A stretch of 19,964 bases of DNA from Pseudomonadota bacterium (lineage in GTDB: Bacteria; Pseudomonadota; Gammaproteobacteria; Woeseiales; Woeseiaceae), in NCBI GenBank assembly GCA_027295475.1, contig JAPUKV010000236.1, forward strand, positions 1 to 19,964. Reading direction: 5' to 3'. Shown here piece by piece: positions 7,169 through 15,113 of the stretch. The position numbers and the translations under genes were made by a program. The notes beneath the pieces are model-generated. The model was not told the DNA's origin and did not search any database. It saw only the letters and a program-made list of their open reading frames with translations. Position 1 is the first letter of the stretch. Each line of letters begins with the position of its first letter.

Positions 7169-7948
7169 ATGTGTCCCAAACCTGTCATTGGTATACCTGC
7201 CGACCGGCGCGTACTCGGCCCTCATCCGTTTCACATTGTGGGCGAGAAGTACGTGGCGGCGATTCGGGATGGCGCCGATGCGCTGCCGTTTCTGATTCCC
7301 GCACTGGGTGATAGCCTCGATCTCGACGCTGTTCTCACTCATGTGGATGGCCTGCTGTTGACCGGGAGTCCGTCCGATCTCGAACCACATCACTATGATG
7401 GTGCCGCCAGCGAAGCCGGGTCATTGCACGATCCGCACAGGGACGCCACGACCCTGCCGCTGGCCGAGAAAGCGCTGGCCGCCGGCGTGCCGCTTTTTGC
7501 GGTCTGTCGTGGCTTTCAGGAACTCAACGTCGTACTCGGCGGCAGCCTGCATCAGCGTGTCCACGAAGTGCCGGGGTATCACCGACACAACGAGAACCCG
7601 GAGGACTCATTGGATGTGCAATACGGTCCCTCGCATTCCGTTTCATTGCCCGATGGCAGCTTGCTTCGTGAACTCGCCGGCAGCGAAACGGTCGAGGTCA
7701 ATTCCTTGCATCGTCAAGGAGTAGCACGACTGGCTGATGGCGTCACTGTCGAGGCCGTTGCCGATGACGGATTGATCGAGGGATTCCGAGTGGATGGTGC
7801 GAAAGCATTTGCATTGGGCGTGCAATGGCATCCGGAGTGGCGGGTCAGCAAAGATCCGTTTTCCCTGGCGATATTCGAGGCGTTTGGTGACGCATGCCGG
7901 GAATACGCAGCAGGGTCGCAGAACAGGAAAGTCAAGGGTGTGGCGTGA
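7169..7948 (+). CDS. puuD: Gamma-glutamyl-gamma-aminobutyrate hydrolase (PuuD)
   Basis: A 259-residue class I glutamine-amidotransferase-like hydrolase (peptidase C26). It releases GABA and glutamate from gamma-glutamyl-GABA, the last step of the glutamylated putrescine route. The nucleophile is C113 in FAVCRGFQELN, followed by VVLGGSLHQ. The catalytic His/Glu pair is H221/E223 in GVQWHPEW. Other PuuD-typical stretches are LLLTGSPSDLEPHHY and VNSLHRQGV. It matches the length and layout of E. coli PuuD and Pseudomonas SpuA. The start ATG follows the methyltransferase-like gene by 7 bases, so the two may be cotranscribed. Its stop overlaps the GTG start of puuA, which indicates translational coupling. 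Confidence 0.94.
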   Translation: MCPKPVIGIPADRRVLGPHPFHIVGEKYVAAIRDGADALPFLIPALGDSLDLDAVLTHVDGLLLTGSPSDLEPHHYDGAASEAGSLHDPHRDATTLPLAEKALAAGVPLFAVCRGFQELNVVLGGSLHQRVHEVPGYHRHNENPEDSLDVQYGPSHSVSLPDGSLLRELAGSETVEVNSLHRQGVARLADGVTVEAVADDGLIEGFRVDGAKAFALGVQWHPEWRVSKDPFSLAIFEAFGDACREYAAGSQNRKVKGVA

Positions 7949-9279
7949 GTGACAAAGAGGCTTTCCAGGCCTGGCTAAAAAAGCGGAAGATCGAAGACGT
8001 AGAGACGCTCGTGCCCGACATGGCCGGTGCTGCGCGTGGCAAATTGCTGCCGGCCGACAAATGTGGTTCGGGTGAAATCAAAATGCCGGAAGCTGTTTTC
8101 GCGCAAACTATTTCCGGTAACTACATCGATAACAAAACGAACGTCGAAGACCGGGATATGCTGCTCGTCCCTGACATCGCGACTCTGCGAACCGTGCCCT
8201 GGCTGAAGGCACCGACGGCGTCGGTTTTCGTCGATTGTTTCTCGAAGAAGGGGTCGCCCATCGATGTGGCACCGCGTCAGTTGTTGCGGAACGTGTTGGC
8301 GCTATACGATGCGAAGGGTTGGTCACCGGTCGTCGCCCCCGAGGTCGAGTTCTATCTCATCAATCCTCACGCTGATGCCAATGTTGAAATTGGGCCCCCT
8401 CAAGGCAGGCTGGGTCGCACGGATGCATCGCGTCAGCCATACAGCATCGATCAGATGAACGACTTTGATCCGTATGTCAACGACGTTTATTCGTTCTGCG
8501 AGGAGCAGGGCATCAGAATCGACGCACTGACGCAGGAAATGGGCCCGGCGCAGTTCGAAATCAATTTCCTGCATGGCGATCCGCTGACCCTGGCTGACCA
8601 TGTGTTCCTTTTCAAACGTACCGTTCGCGAGGCCGCTATTCAGCACGAAATGCATGCCACTTTCCTGGCAAAACCAATGGCGGAAGAGGCCGGTAGTGCG
8701 TTACATATTCACCAGAGCGTCGTGAATATTGCTGACGGCAGCAATATTTTTTCAACCAGGACCGGCAAGCGGAGCAAGCTGTTTTCCTCATACATTGCTG
8801 GTCTGCAGAAATACATGCCCGAGGCATTGCTGATCTTTGCGCCGTACGTAAACTCTTACAGGCGGTTTCTGAATTCATGGGCATCGCCGATCAACCTGGC
8901 CTGGGGGATCGATAACCGTACGGTTGGGCTCCGCGTACCTGATTCCGGGCCCGAGGCCAGGCGCGTCGAGAACCGCCTCGCGGGATCGGATGTCAATCCA
9001 TATCTGGCAATCGCTGCAACGCTCGCCTGCGGTTATCTCGGCATTGAGGGCGGACTGAAAGCAGGCGACCCCGTCGAGGGCAGCGCCTATGACATTCCCT
9101 TTTCGCTGCATTCACATATCACTGCGTCGATCGACGCCATGAAGAACAGTGATGCGATGCGAAAAACGCTCGGCGACGAATTTGTGACCTTGTATTGCTC
9201 GCTGAAGGAGACCGAGTATCGGGAGTTCCAGTCGATTATCACGCCCTGGGAACGTGAGATTCTGCTGTTGAATGTCTAG
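7945..9279 (+). CDS. puuA: Gamma-glutamylputrescine synthetase (PuuA), glutamine synthetase family
   Basis: A 444-residue glutamine-synthetase-like ligase. By family it joins glutamate to putrescine with ATP, the entry step of the Puu pathway. The beta-grasp N-terminal domain has a D-M-A-G-A-A-R-G-K turn. Metal-binding glutamates are visible in APEVEFYL (E133, E135) and MGPAQFEINF; the A-L-H-I-H-Q-S metal/ATP segment and the glutamate-binding NSWASPINLAWG/NRTVGLRVP region follow. I chose GTG 7945: it gives the family-like start (V/M)SDKEAFQAWLKKRK, has aaggg 6 bases upstream, and overlaps the puuD stop as GTGA. A longer start at 7894 would add 17 unlikely residues. Related enzymes act on other amines such as ethanolamine, but neighbouring puuD, puuB and spuC support putrescine. 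Confidence 0.92.
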   Translation: MSDKEAFQAWLKKRKIEDVETLVPDMAGAARGKLLPADKCGSGEIKMPEAVFAQTISGNYIDNKTNVEDRDMLLVPDIATLRTVPWLKAPTASVFVDCFSKKGSPIDVAPRQLLRNVLALYDAKGWSPVVAPEVEFYLINPHADANVEIGPPQGRLGRTDASRQPYSIDQMNDFDPYVNDVYSFCEEQGIRIDALTQEMGPAQFEINFLHGDPLTLADHVFLFKRTVREAAIQHEMHATFLAKPMAEEAGSALHIHQSVVNIADGSNIFSTRTGKRSKLFSSYIAGLQKYMPEALLIFAPYVNSYRRFLNSWASPINLAWGIDNRTVGLRVPDSGPEARRVENRLAGSDVNPYLAIAATLACGYLGIEGGLKAGDPVEGSAYDIPFSLHSHITASIDAMKNSDAMRKTLGDEFVTLYCSLKETEYREFQSIITPWEREILLLNV

Positions 9280-9331
9280 GTAAATGGTGGCGGGTCTCGT
9301 GAGGTCCGTGCCCTATTTCAAATAGTGGCGC

Positions 9332-9414
9332 GTACAGGACTTGTACCTGGCGCTCGGCTATGATTGCCGCCGGATAGTACAGAGTGTAATACGCGGGCCG
9401 TCACCGGCGGTCCG
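9332..9414. promoter_or_regulatory. Leader region of spuC with small palindromes
   Basis: The 149-base gap between puuA and spuC holds an inverted repeat gtaca-ggact-tgtac (9332-9346) and an imperfect stem (9394-9402 with 9406-9414, 7 of 9 paired) just ahead of the gaggag ribosome site at 9417-9422. A second gtacag occurs about 45 bases downstream of the first. These could be a regulator site and a leader stem for separate control of spuC. No convincing -35/-10 pair was found, so this is a weak call. Confidence 0.25.
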
Positions 9415-9428
9415 ATGAGGAGAAAACC

Positions 9429-10796
9429 ATGGCAGTCGTCGAAAAACGGTCACGGTCCGAATGGCAGGACCTCGATCGCGATCACTATCTCCATCCGTTT
9501 ACGGACCATAAGGATCTGCGCGAAAAGAAAAGCCGCATTATTACGCGGGCGGACGGCGTATATATCTACGATGCCGACGACCACGAGATACTCGACGGCA
9601 TGTCCGGGCTGTGGTGCGTGAATGCGGGCTATGGTCGCGAAGAACTGGTTGAGGCGGCCGAGAAGCAACTGCGACAACTCCCTTACTACAACAGCTTTTT
9701 CCAGTGTGCCCATCCGCCATCCATCGAGCTATCGTGGTCGCTCAAGGAAATCAGTCAGCCGCAGTTCAATAATGTTTTCTTTGCCGGATCGGGTTCCGAG
9801 TCAAACGATACGATTGTGCGCATGGTACGGCGCTACTGGGACCTTCTCGGTGAGCCCGACAAACAGACCATCATCAGTCGTGTCAACGCCTATCACGGGT
9901 CGACAATGGCAGGGGCAAGTTTGAGCGGTATGAAGCCGATGCACAGGCAGGGCGGTCTGCCGATTCCGGGTATCGTCCACATCGATCAACCTTACTGGTT
10001 TGGCTCGGACCGTAGCCTCTCGCCGGACGAATTCGGACTCGAGACAGCGCGTGCGCTCACGAAAAAAATTGAGGAACTCGGTGTCGATGAAGTCGCGGCG
10101 TTTATTGCCGAGCCTGTTCAGGGTGCCGGAGGTGTAATTGTGCCGCCTGACACTTACTGGCCGGAGATTCAGCGGATTTGCGACGAATACGGAATCCTTC
10201 TGATCACGGATGAGGTTATTACCGGATTCGGCCGCCTTGGTGAGTGGTTCGGCGCGGACTATTACAAAGTCAAACCCGATCTGATGACGTTTGCCAAGGG
10301 CGTAACCTCGGGTTATCTACCTCTGGGCGGTGTGATGGTTGCCGACCGTGTCGCTGATGTGCTGGTTGAAAAAGGCGGCGAGTTTTTTCATGGCTATACC
10401 TACTCCGGTCACCCGGCCTCTTGTGCTGTAGCGATCGAGAACATCCGCGTACTGCAACGGGAAGGTCTGATCGACCGCGTAAAGAATGACATCGGGCCTT
10501 ATCTGCAGGAGCGATGGCGTAAGCTGGGCGAGCACCCGCTCGTCGGCGAAACGCGGATGGTTGGCCTCATGGGAGCGCTCGAACTGGTTGCAAATAAAGA
10601 AACGCTTGAGCGTTTTGACGAAGACAAGGGGGTCGGCACTATGTGTCGCGACTTCCTGGTCAATAATGGACTTGTCATGCGGTCCGTTGGCGATACGATC
10701 GTCGTGGCGCCGCCACTCATACTGACGCACGAACAGGCTGACGAACTTATCGACAAGGCCTGGAAGTGTCTCGACCTGACTCAGGCAGCGCTGTAA
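9429..10796 (+). CDS. spuC: Putrescine/polyamine-pyruvate aminotransferase (SpuC-like, class III)
   Basis: A 455-residue PLP enzyme. By family it transfers an amino group from putrescine (also cadaverine or diaminopropane) to pyruvate, giving the aminoaldehyde and alanine. It follows Pseudomonas SpuC closely along its length: GLWCVNAGYGREELVEAAEKQ, LPYYNSFFQ, the phosphate-binding SGSESNDT (121-128), NAYHGST with the stacking Y155, QGGLPIPGIVHI, cofactor aspartate D261 in ITDEVITGFGR, and Schiff-base lysine K290 in TFAKGVTSGY. It ends CLDLTQAAL as SpuC does. A strong gaggag site stands 6 bases before the ATG. Beside puuA it offers a second, glutamate-independent route for putrescine; alternatively it acts mainly on the diaminopropane half of spermidine. 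Confidence 0.92.
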   Translation: MAVVEKRSRSEWQDLDRDHYLHPFTDHKDLREKKSRIITRADGVYIYDADDHEILDGMSGLWCVNAGYGREELVEAAEKQLRQLPYYNSFFQCAHPPSIELSWSLKEISQPQFNNVFFAGSGSESNDTIVRMVRRYWDLLGEPDKQTIISRVNAYHGSTMAGASLSGMKPMHRQGGLPIPGIVHIDQPYWFGSDRSLSPDEFGLETARALTKKIEELGVDEVAAFIAEPVQGAGGVIVPPDTYWPEIQRICDEYGILLITDEVITGFGRLGEWFGADYYKVKPDLMTFAKGVTSGYLPLGGVMVADRVADVLVEKGGEFFHGYTYSGHPASCAVAIENIRVLQREGLIDRVKNDIGPYLQERWRKLGEHPLVGETRMVGLMGALELVANKETLERFDEDKGVGTMCRDFLVNNGLVMRSVGDTIVVAPPLILTHEQADELIDKAWKCLDLTQAAL

Positions 10797-10815
10797 TCCC
10801 GGACGGAATGAATAG

Positions 10816-11766
10816 ATGACGCATAAGACAGACGGTGATCACGCGCTCCTCAGAGACAGCCTTTATGGGACGACCAGCGAGCCGACCTATGCGGGCGCGG
10901 TCTCGTTCATGCGCCGCAAATACACGCGCGATCTTAAAGGCGTGGACCTGGTTGTGAGCGGCGTGCCACTGGATACGGCAACGACCAATCGACCCGGCGC
11001 CAGGTTCGGCCCGCGTGCGATTCGCGCGGCGTCGACCATCATGGCCTGGGAGAGGCCATACGGCATGGCGTTCGATCCTTTCGACAAGCTGGCCGTTGTC
11101 GATTACGGCGACTGCTTTTTCGATTTCGGTCGGCCCGAAACCATACCTTCAACGATCGAAGAACACGCGTACCAGATCATCGACGAGGGCCCCGGCCTCC
11201 TTTCTCTTGGCGGTGACCATTTCGTTGCGTATCCGTTGATTAAAGCGCACGTACGAAAGTACGGCGCGCCGTTGTCATTGCTGCATTTCGATGCGCATAG
11301 CGATTCCTGGAACGACGCAGCGGGACGAGTCGATCACGGGACGATGTTCTATCACGCCGTCAAGGAAGGAATTATTGACCCAAAGTCATCCATGCAAATC
11401 GGCTTACGCACACGCAATGAAGATACGCTGGGATTCAACATTCTAGACGGTCCCTGGGTTCAGGAGCACGGCATCGACGCTGTTGTTCGCGAGACCAGGA
11501 AGGTAATTGGCGACAAACCCGTTTATCTGACTTTTGACATCGACTGCCTGGATCCGAGCTATGCGCCCGGCACTGGTACGCCGGTTTGTGGCGGGCTGAC
11601 CACGCACCAGGCGATGTCGATTATCCGCGGGCTCATGGGAATCAACCTGGTAGGAATGGACATTGTCGAAGTGGCGCCGGCTTACGATGTTGGCGAAATT
11701 ACGGCCCTTGCGGGCGCACATTTGGCAATGGAGATGATTTGCGTCTACGCCAGTCGGCCTGACTAG
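10816..11766 (+). CDS. speB: Agmatinase (SpeB), ureohydrolase family
   Basis: A 316-residue manganese ureohydrolase. By family it splits agmatine into putrescine and urea, feeding arginine-derived agmatine into the pathway next door. The metal ligands are all present: H135 in SLGGDHF, D159/H161/D163 in HFDAHSD, and D241/D243 in TFDIDCLDP. The GVPLDTATTNRPGARFGPRAIR and DHGTMFYHAVKEGIIDP segments, and the ending VGMDIVEVAPAYDVGEITAL, are very close to E. coli agmatinase. Guanidinobutyrase or guanidinopropionase activity (GbuA/GpuA) is possible because these paralogues share all metal ligands, but the resemblance to SpeB across the substrate loop favours agmatine. It starts 20 bases after the spuC stop and meets puuR tail to tail with no spacer. 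Confidence 0.9.
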   Translation: MTHKTDGDHALLRDSLYGTTSEPTYAGAVSFMRRKYTRDLKGVDLVVSGVPLDTATTNRPGARFGPRAIRAASTIMAWERPYGMAFDPFDKLAVVDYGDCFFDFGRPETIPSTIEEHAYQIIDEGPGLLSLGGDHFVAYPLIKAHVRKYGAPLSLLHFDAHSDSWNDAAGRVDHGTMFYHAVKEGIIDPKSSMQIGLRTRNEDTLGFNILDGPWVQEHGIDAVVRETRKVIGDKPVYLTFDIDCLDPSYAPGTGTPVCGGLTTHQAMSIIRGLMGINLVGMDIVEVAPAYDVGEITALAGAHLAMEMICVYASRPD

Positions 11767-12312
11767 CTAAAAACTAGGCGGTGTGCATGCACTGACCAGT
11801 ACGCAGTCTTCGCTGCCGGTATTGCGAAAGCGGTGCGGCAGCCGGCTGTTGAAGTGATAGGCGTCGCCGGCCGAAAGTGTCCGTACCTGATCGGCCACGG
11901 TGATCTCGAGACGGCCCTGCAGGATTATTCCGCCTTCTTCGGCCTCGTGGCTCAACATGGATTGCCCGGTATCGGCACGCGGCTGATAGCGTTCATGGAG
12001 AATCTGCAGATTGCTTTCGGCTAGATTGGCGCCAACCTGGCGGTAAGAGATGGGTCCGCTGCCTATCTCTCTCAGTTCACTTTGAGTAAAGAAATATTTT
12101 TCGGGCTGCCGGGTATCCGATGCAAAAAAGTCCGCGAATGACACACCCATCGAATCGAGAACGCGTTTCAGAAGCCCCATCGACGGGTCTGTCCGGCCGT
12201 GTTCGATCAGCGAAATCGTGGCATTCGAGATGCCCGAATTTCGCGCCAGTTGCCGCTGCGACAAGCGCTGCCGCGTTCGCAATTGCTTTAAACGAAGGCC
12301 AACATTGTCCAT
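11767..12312 (-). CDS. puuR: XRE-family regulator with C-terminal cupin domain (PuuR-like)
   Basis: A 181-residue regulator. Residues ~5-60 form an XRE helix-turn-helix (RLSQRQLARNSGISNATISL, then IEHGRTDPS), and residues ~105-180 a cupin sensor domain with the H-E-A-E-E-G-G metal/ligand-type strand, GDAYHFNSRLPHRF, and an ending CVLVSACTPPSF much like E. coli PuuR (SAHTPTTF). PuuR represses putrescine-use genes and is released by putrescine; the same role is inferred here. I chose ATG 12312 with ggtgag just upstream; a GTG at 12321 would add three residues. It is divergent from puuB, and the AT-rich gap between them holds repeated TTGTTAAAT sites that probably serve it. It meets speB tail to tail. 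Confidence 0.9.
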   Translation of the reverse strand: MDNVGLRLKQLRTRQRLSQRQLARNSGISNATISLIEHGRTDPSMGLLKRVLDSMGVSFADFFASDTRQPEKYFFTQSELREIGSGPISYRQVGANLAESNLQILHERYQPRADTGQSMLSHEAEEGGIILQGRLEITVADQVRTLSAGDAYHFNSRLPHRFRNTGSEDCVLVSACTPPSF

Positions 12313-12324
12313 TGCGCTCACCGC

Positions 12325-12352
12325 TTGTTAAATCGTTAAAGTTATTTAACAA
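12325..12352. promoter_or_regulatory. Inverted repeat TTGTTAAAT-N10-ATTTAACAA, candidate operator for the PuuR-like repressor
   Basis: Nine-base arms at 12325-12333 and 12344-12352 are exact reverse complements 10 bases apart, and a further gttaaa lies inside the spacer at 12335-12340. The site is 12 bases upstream of the puuR ATG, where it could give autoregulation. It differs from the E. coli PuuR box as I remember it, so the assignment rests on repetition and position. Confidence 0.5.
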
Positions 12353-12403
12353 TTATGATCCATGATTTAATAAAATCAAGAACTTACTGTTTTTCGCTTA
12401 AAT

Positions 12404-12413
12404 ATTGTTAAAT
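12404..12413 (+). promoter_or_regulatory. Third TTGTTAAAT site, upstream of puuB
   Basis: The decamer attgttaaat at 12404-12413 repeats exactly the complement of 12344-12353. It lies 27 bases upstream of the puuB ATG, in the stretch where a promoter or operator for the puuB-bauA-mmsA operon is expected. Three copies of the nonamer in under 100 bases between divergent genes suggest binding by the adjacent regulator. Confidence 0.45.
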
Positions 12414-12440
12414 AATTCCCGGGGAGTAAGCTGGGCGGCA

Positions 12441-13724
12441 ATGCTTGATACCAATGAACACACCAGTTCCTATTTCGCGGCAACCGCCAACTGGCAAACG
12501 GACTATCCGAGGCTCCTGGGGGAGCACCGTTGTGACGTTGCCATCGTGGGTGCGGGTTTTACAGGCGTGTCGACCGCCCTCTATCTTACCGAACGGGGCT
12601 ATGACGTTGCTTTGATCGAAGCAAACCGCGTTGGCTGGGGCGCGTCGGGCAGAAACGGCGGTCAGCTGATTGACGGATTCGTCAATGTCGACAAGATCGA
12701 AAAGCGATTCGGTGCGGATGCGGCTGATATCGCGTACCAGGTTGGTGTGGAGTGCCGGGACATCGTGTTGCAGCGAATAGAAAAATATTCCATCAGCTGC
12801 GATTTGAAGTTCGGTTTCCTGGACCTGGCTTTATTTGAGAAAGACATGGACTATTTTCGCTTGGAGATCAAGCGGAAACAGGAGAAAAATTATCCGCACA
12901 AAATGGAGCTTGTTACCAGAGAAGACATGCACTCGGTAATCGGTTCGGATATTTATATTGGCGGCCTCATCAATCACGGTAACGGACACCTTCATCCGCT
13001 CAATCTCTGTATCGGCGAAGCGCGAGCAGCGGAACAGAGCGGAGCAAGGATTTTCGAAAGATCACCTGTCACCAGGATCCATCATGGCGACAATCCTCGC
13101 GTAGAAACGAAGAACGGCGTCGTGCACGCCAAGAAAGTTGTACTCGCCGGCAACGCATATCTCGGTAAAACCGAACCGAAATTATACGGCTCAGTAATTC
13201 CGGCCGGAAGTTACATCATTGCAACGGAACCACTCACGCCCGAAGTCGCGAACGAATTGCTGCCGCAGGACATGGCGACCTGCGATCAGCGAGTTGGGCT
13301 CGACTATTTTCGATTGTCTGCCGACAGGCGATTGCTATTCGGCGGGCTGTGCAATTACTCGGGCAGGGATCCGAGAGACATTACTGCAACTTTGCGCCCG
13401 AAAATGCTCAAAGTGTTTCCACAACTGGAAAGCACAACCATCGATTATGAATGGGGCGGCAATATAGCGATCAGTATCAACAGGATTCCTCAGTTGGGCC
13501 GGATCAAGAACAATACCTACTACGCGCAGGGATATTCTGGCCACGGCGTCGCGCCGACGCACATAGCCGGCCGGATTCTGGCCGATGTCATTGCCGGTGA
13601 CAGCGAAAGGTTTGATGTTTTCGAGCAAGTCCGCCACGTCAAATTGCCGGGTGGCAAATGGTTCGCGAATCCTGCCCTGGCACTGGGCATGCTCTATTTC
13701 AGATTGAAGGAAATATTGGAATAA
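12441..13724 (+). CDS. puuB: Gamma-glutamylputrescine oxidase (PuuB), FAD-dependent DAO family
   Basis: A 427-residue flavoprotein. By family it oxidises gamma-glutamylputrescine to gamma-glutamyl-aminobutyraldehyde with release of ammonia and H2O2. The N-terminus MLDTNEHTSSYFAATANW parallels the EHTSSYYAASAN start of E. coli PuuB, which fixes the ATG at 12441 over an earlier TTG at 12405. The dinucleotide-binding motif is VGAGFTG (36-42), with E60 closing the ribose site; ASGRNGGQL (68-76) is the DAO-family active-site loop. Further PuuB-like stretches are GHLHPLNLCIGEA, VLAGNAYLG, LDYFRLSADRRLLFGG and the C-terminal YYAQGYSGHGV flavin-binding segment. It begins the rightward puuB-bauA-mmsA group; bauA starts 31 bases after it. 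The aldehyde product has no PuuC partner in this window. Confidence 0.93.
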   Translation: MLDTNEHTSSYFAATANWQTDYPRLLGEHRCDVAIVGAGFTGVSTALYLTERGYDVALIEANRVGWGASGRNGGQLIDGFVNVDKIEKRFGADAADIAYQVGVECRDIVLQRIEKYSISCDLKFGFLDLALFEKDMDYFRLEIKRKQEKNYPHKMELVTREDMHSVIGSDIYIGGLINHGNGHLHPLNLCIGEARAAEQSGARIFERSPVTRIHHGDNPRVETKNGVVHAKKVVLAGNAYLGKTEPKLYGSVIPAGSYIIATEPLTPEVANELLPQDMATCDQRVGLDYFRLSADRRLLFGGLCNYSGRDPRDITATLRPKMLKVFPQLESTTIDYEWGGNIAISINRIPQLGRIKNNTYYAQGYSGHGVAPTHIAGRILADVIAGDSERFDVFEQVRHVKLPGGKWFANPALALGMLYFRLKEILE

Positions 13725-13755
13725 GAAGCGACAACAAGTTTTTCGGAGACAAACG

Positions 13756-15093
13756 ATGACAGACAACACAGCAAGAAAACTGGACGTCGATATTCCTGAC
13801 CTTCAAGCGTACTGGATGCCGTTCACGGGCAACAGGTTATTCAAGAATCACCCTCGCCTGATCGTTCGTGCGGAAGGCGTACATTTCTGGACCCATGACG
13901 GAAAAAAAGTCCTCGATTCGATCGCTGGCCTTTGGTGTTGCAATGCGGGCCATTGTCATCCGAAGATCGTGGAGGCTATCCAGGGCCAGGCTGCAACACT
14001 CGACTATGCAACAGCGTTTCAGCTCGGCCATCCCAAAGTTTTCGAACTGGCGAATAAGCTGACCGCTATTGCGCCCGACGGGTTCGACTACGCGTTCTTT
14101 GTCAATTCAGGTTCGGAAGCCGTGGATACGGCACTCAAAATGGCGCTCGCCTATCACCGGATTCGGGGCGACGGGGCACGCACCCGTCTCATCGGCCGGG
14201 AGCGCGGCTATCACGGGGTCGGTTTTGGCGGCATTGCAGTCGGGGGCATTTCCCCGAACCGAAAAATGTTTGGCGCCATGCTGCCCGGTGTTGATCATTT
14301 GCCACATACCCATAATCTGGAGAAGAACGCCTTTTCACGGGGGCTGCCCAAGTGGGGCGCGCATCTCGCCGACGAGCTGGAGAACATCGTGGCGCTCCAC
14401 GATGCTTCAACAATTGCTGCAGTGATCGTCGAACCGGTTGCCGGTTCGGCGGGCGTGATCCTGCCGCCCGAGGGGTATTTGCAGCGCCTTCGGGATATCT
14501 GCGACAAGCACGGGATCCTTTTGATTTTTGACGAAGTGATCTGCGGCTTCGGCCGCACAGGCGACAACTTTGCTGCCACACGAATGAATGTTTTGCCGGA
14601 TCTCATTACGATCGCCAAAGGGCTGACCAGTGGCACCGTTCCGATGGGCGCGGTATTGGCGAAAGGCGACATATATGACACGTTCATGACAGGGCCGGAG
14701 GGCGCGATCGAGTTCTTTCACGGCTATACTTATTCGGGGCACCCGCTGGCTGCTGCTGCTGCTTGCGCTGCGCTTGATGTATACAAGGAAGAAGGCCTGT
14801 TCGAGCGGGCGCGATCGCTGGAGGGTTATTTTGAAGACGGCCTGCACAGCCTGAAGGGCGAGCCCTATGTCATCGATATACGCAACTTCGGCTTGATCGG
14901 CGCCGTCGAACTTGAGCCGATTGAGGGGCAGCCGACCGCCAGGGCAGTACAGCTATTTGCACATTGCTTTGACAACGGTGTGAGCGTACGAACGACCGGC
15001 GACACCGTCGCCTTCTCGCCACCGCTGATCATCGAAAAGAGCCACATTGATCAAATGATTGATGCCGTACGGAAGGCGTTGCACGCCATCTGA
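13756..15093 (+). CDS. bauA: Beta-alanine (omega-amino acid)-pyruvate aminotransferase (BauA-like)
   Basis: A 445-residue class III PLP aminotransferase. By family it converts beta-alanine and pyruvate to malonate semialdehyde and alanine. It closely follows Pseudomonas BauA/omega-APT: YWMPFTGNRLFKNHPRL, GLWCCNAGHCHPKI, SGSEAVDTALKMALAYHR, RLIGRERGYHGVGFGGI (stacking Y152), cofactor aspartate D259 in FDEVICGFGR, and Schiff-base lysine K288 in TIAKGLTSG. FFHGYTYSGHPLAAAA and the ending VRTTGDTVAFSPPLII also match. A ggag site precedes the ATG. It lies directly upstream of mmsA, the same pairing as bauA-bauC in pseudomonads, so malonate semialdehyde is passed straight on. It differs clearly from the SpuC-type enzyme at 9429, so the two are not a recent duplication. 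Confidence 0.93.
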   Translation: MTDNTARKLDVDIPDLQAYWMPFTGNRLFKNHPRLIVRAEGVHFWTHDGKKVLDSIAGLWCCNAGHCHPKIVEAIQGQAATLDYATAFQLGHPKVFELANKLTAIAPDGFDYAFFVNSGSEAVDTALKMALAYHRIRGDGARTRLIGRERGYHGVGFGGIAVGGISPNRKMFGAMLPGVDHLPHTHNLEKNAFSRGLPKWGAHLADELENIVALHDASTIAAVIVEPVAGSAGVILPPEGYLQRLRDICDKHGILLIFDEVICGFGRTGDNFAATRMNVLPDLITIAKGLTSGTVPMGAVLAKGDIYDTFMTGPEGAIEFFHGYTYSGHPLAAAAACAALDVYKEEGLFERARSLEGYFEDGLHSLKGEPYVIDIRNFGLIGAVELEPIEGQPTARAVQLFAHCFDNGVSVRTTGDTVAFSPPLIIEKSHIDQMIDAVRKALHAI

Positions 15094-15113
15094 AAACAGA
15101 CAGGAAGACCATC

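Noticed and set aside
9341..9364. Promoter with ttgtac and tatgat before spuC
   Set aside because: The two hexamers are only 12 bases apart, too close for a sigma-70 promoter.
12405..12440. TTG start giving a 12-residue longer PuuB
   Set aside because: The ATG at 12441 yields the conserved EHTSSYFAATAN start; the longer form runs through the probable operator.
14295..14687. Minus-strand open frames within the bauA gene
   Set aside because: They are antisense to well-conserved aminotransferase sequence and show no recognisable domain.
9429..15093. Recent duplication of the two full-length class III aminotransferases
   Set aside because: They match different subfamilies (SpuC and BauA) along their length and differ at most positions outside the cofactor motifs.
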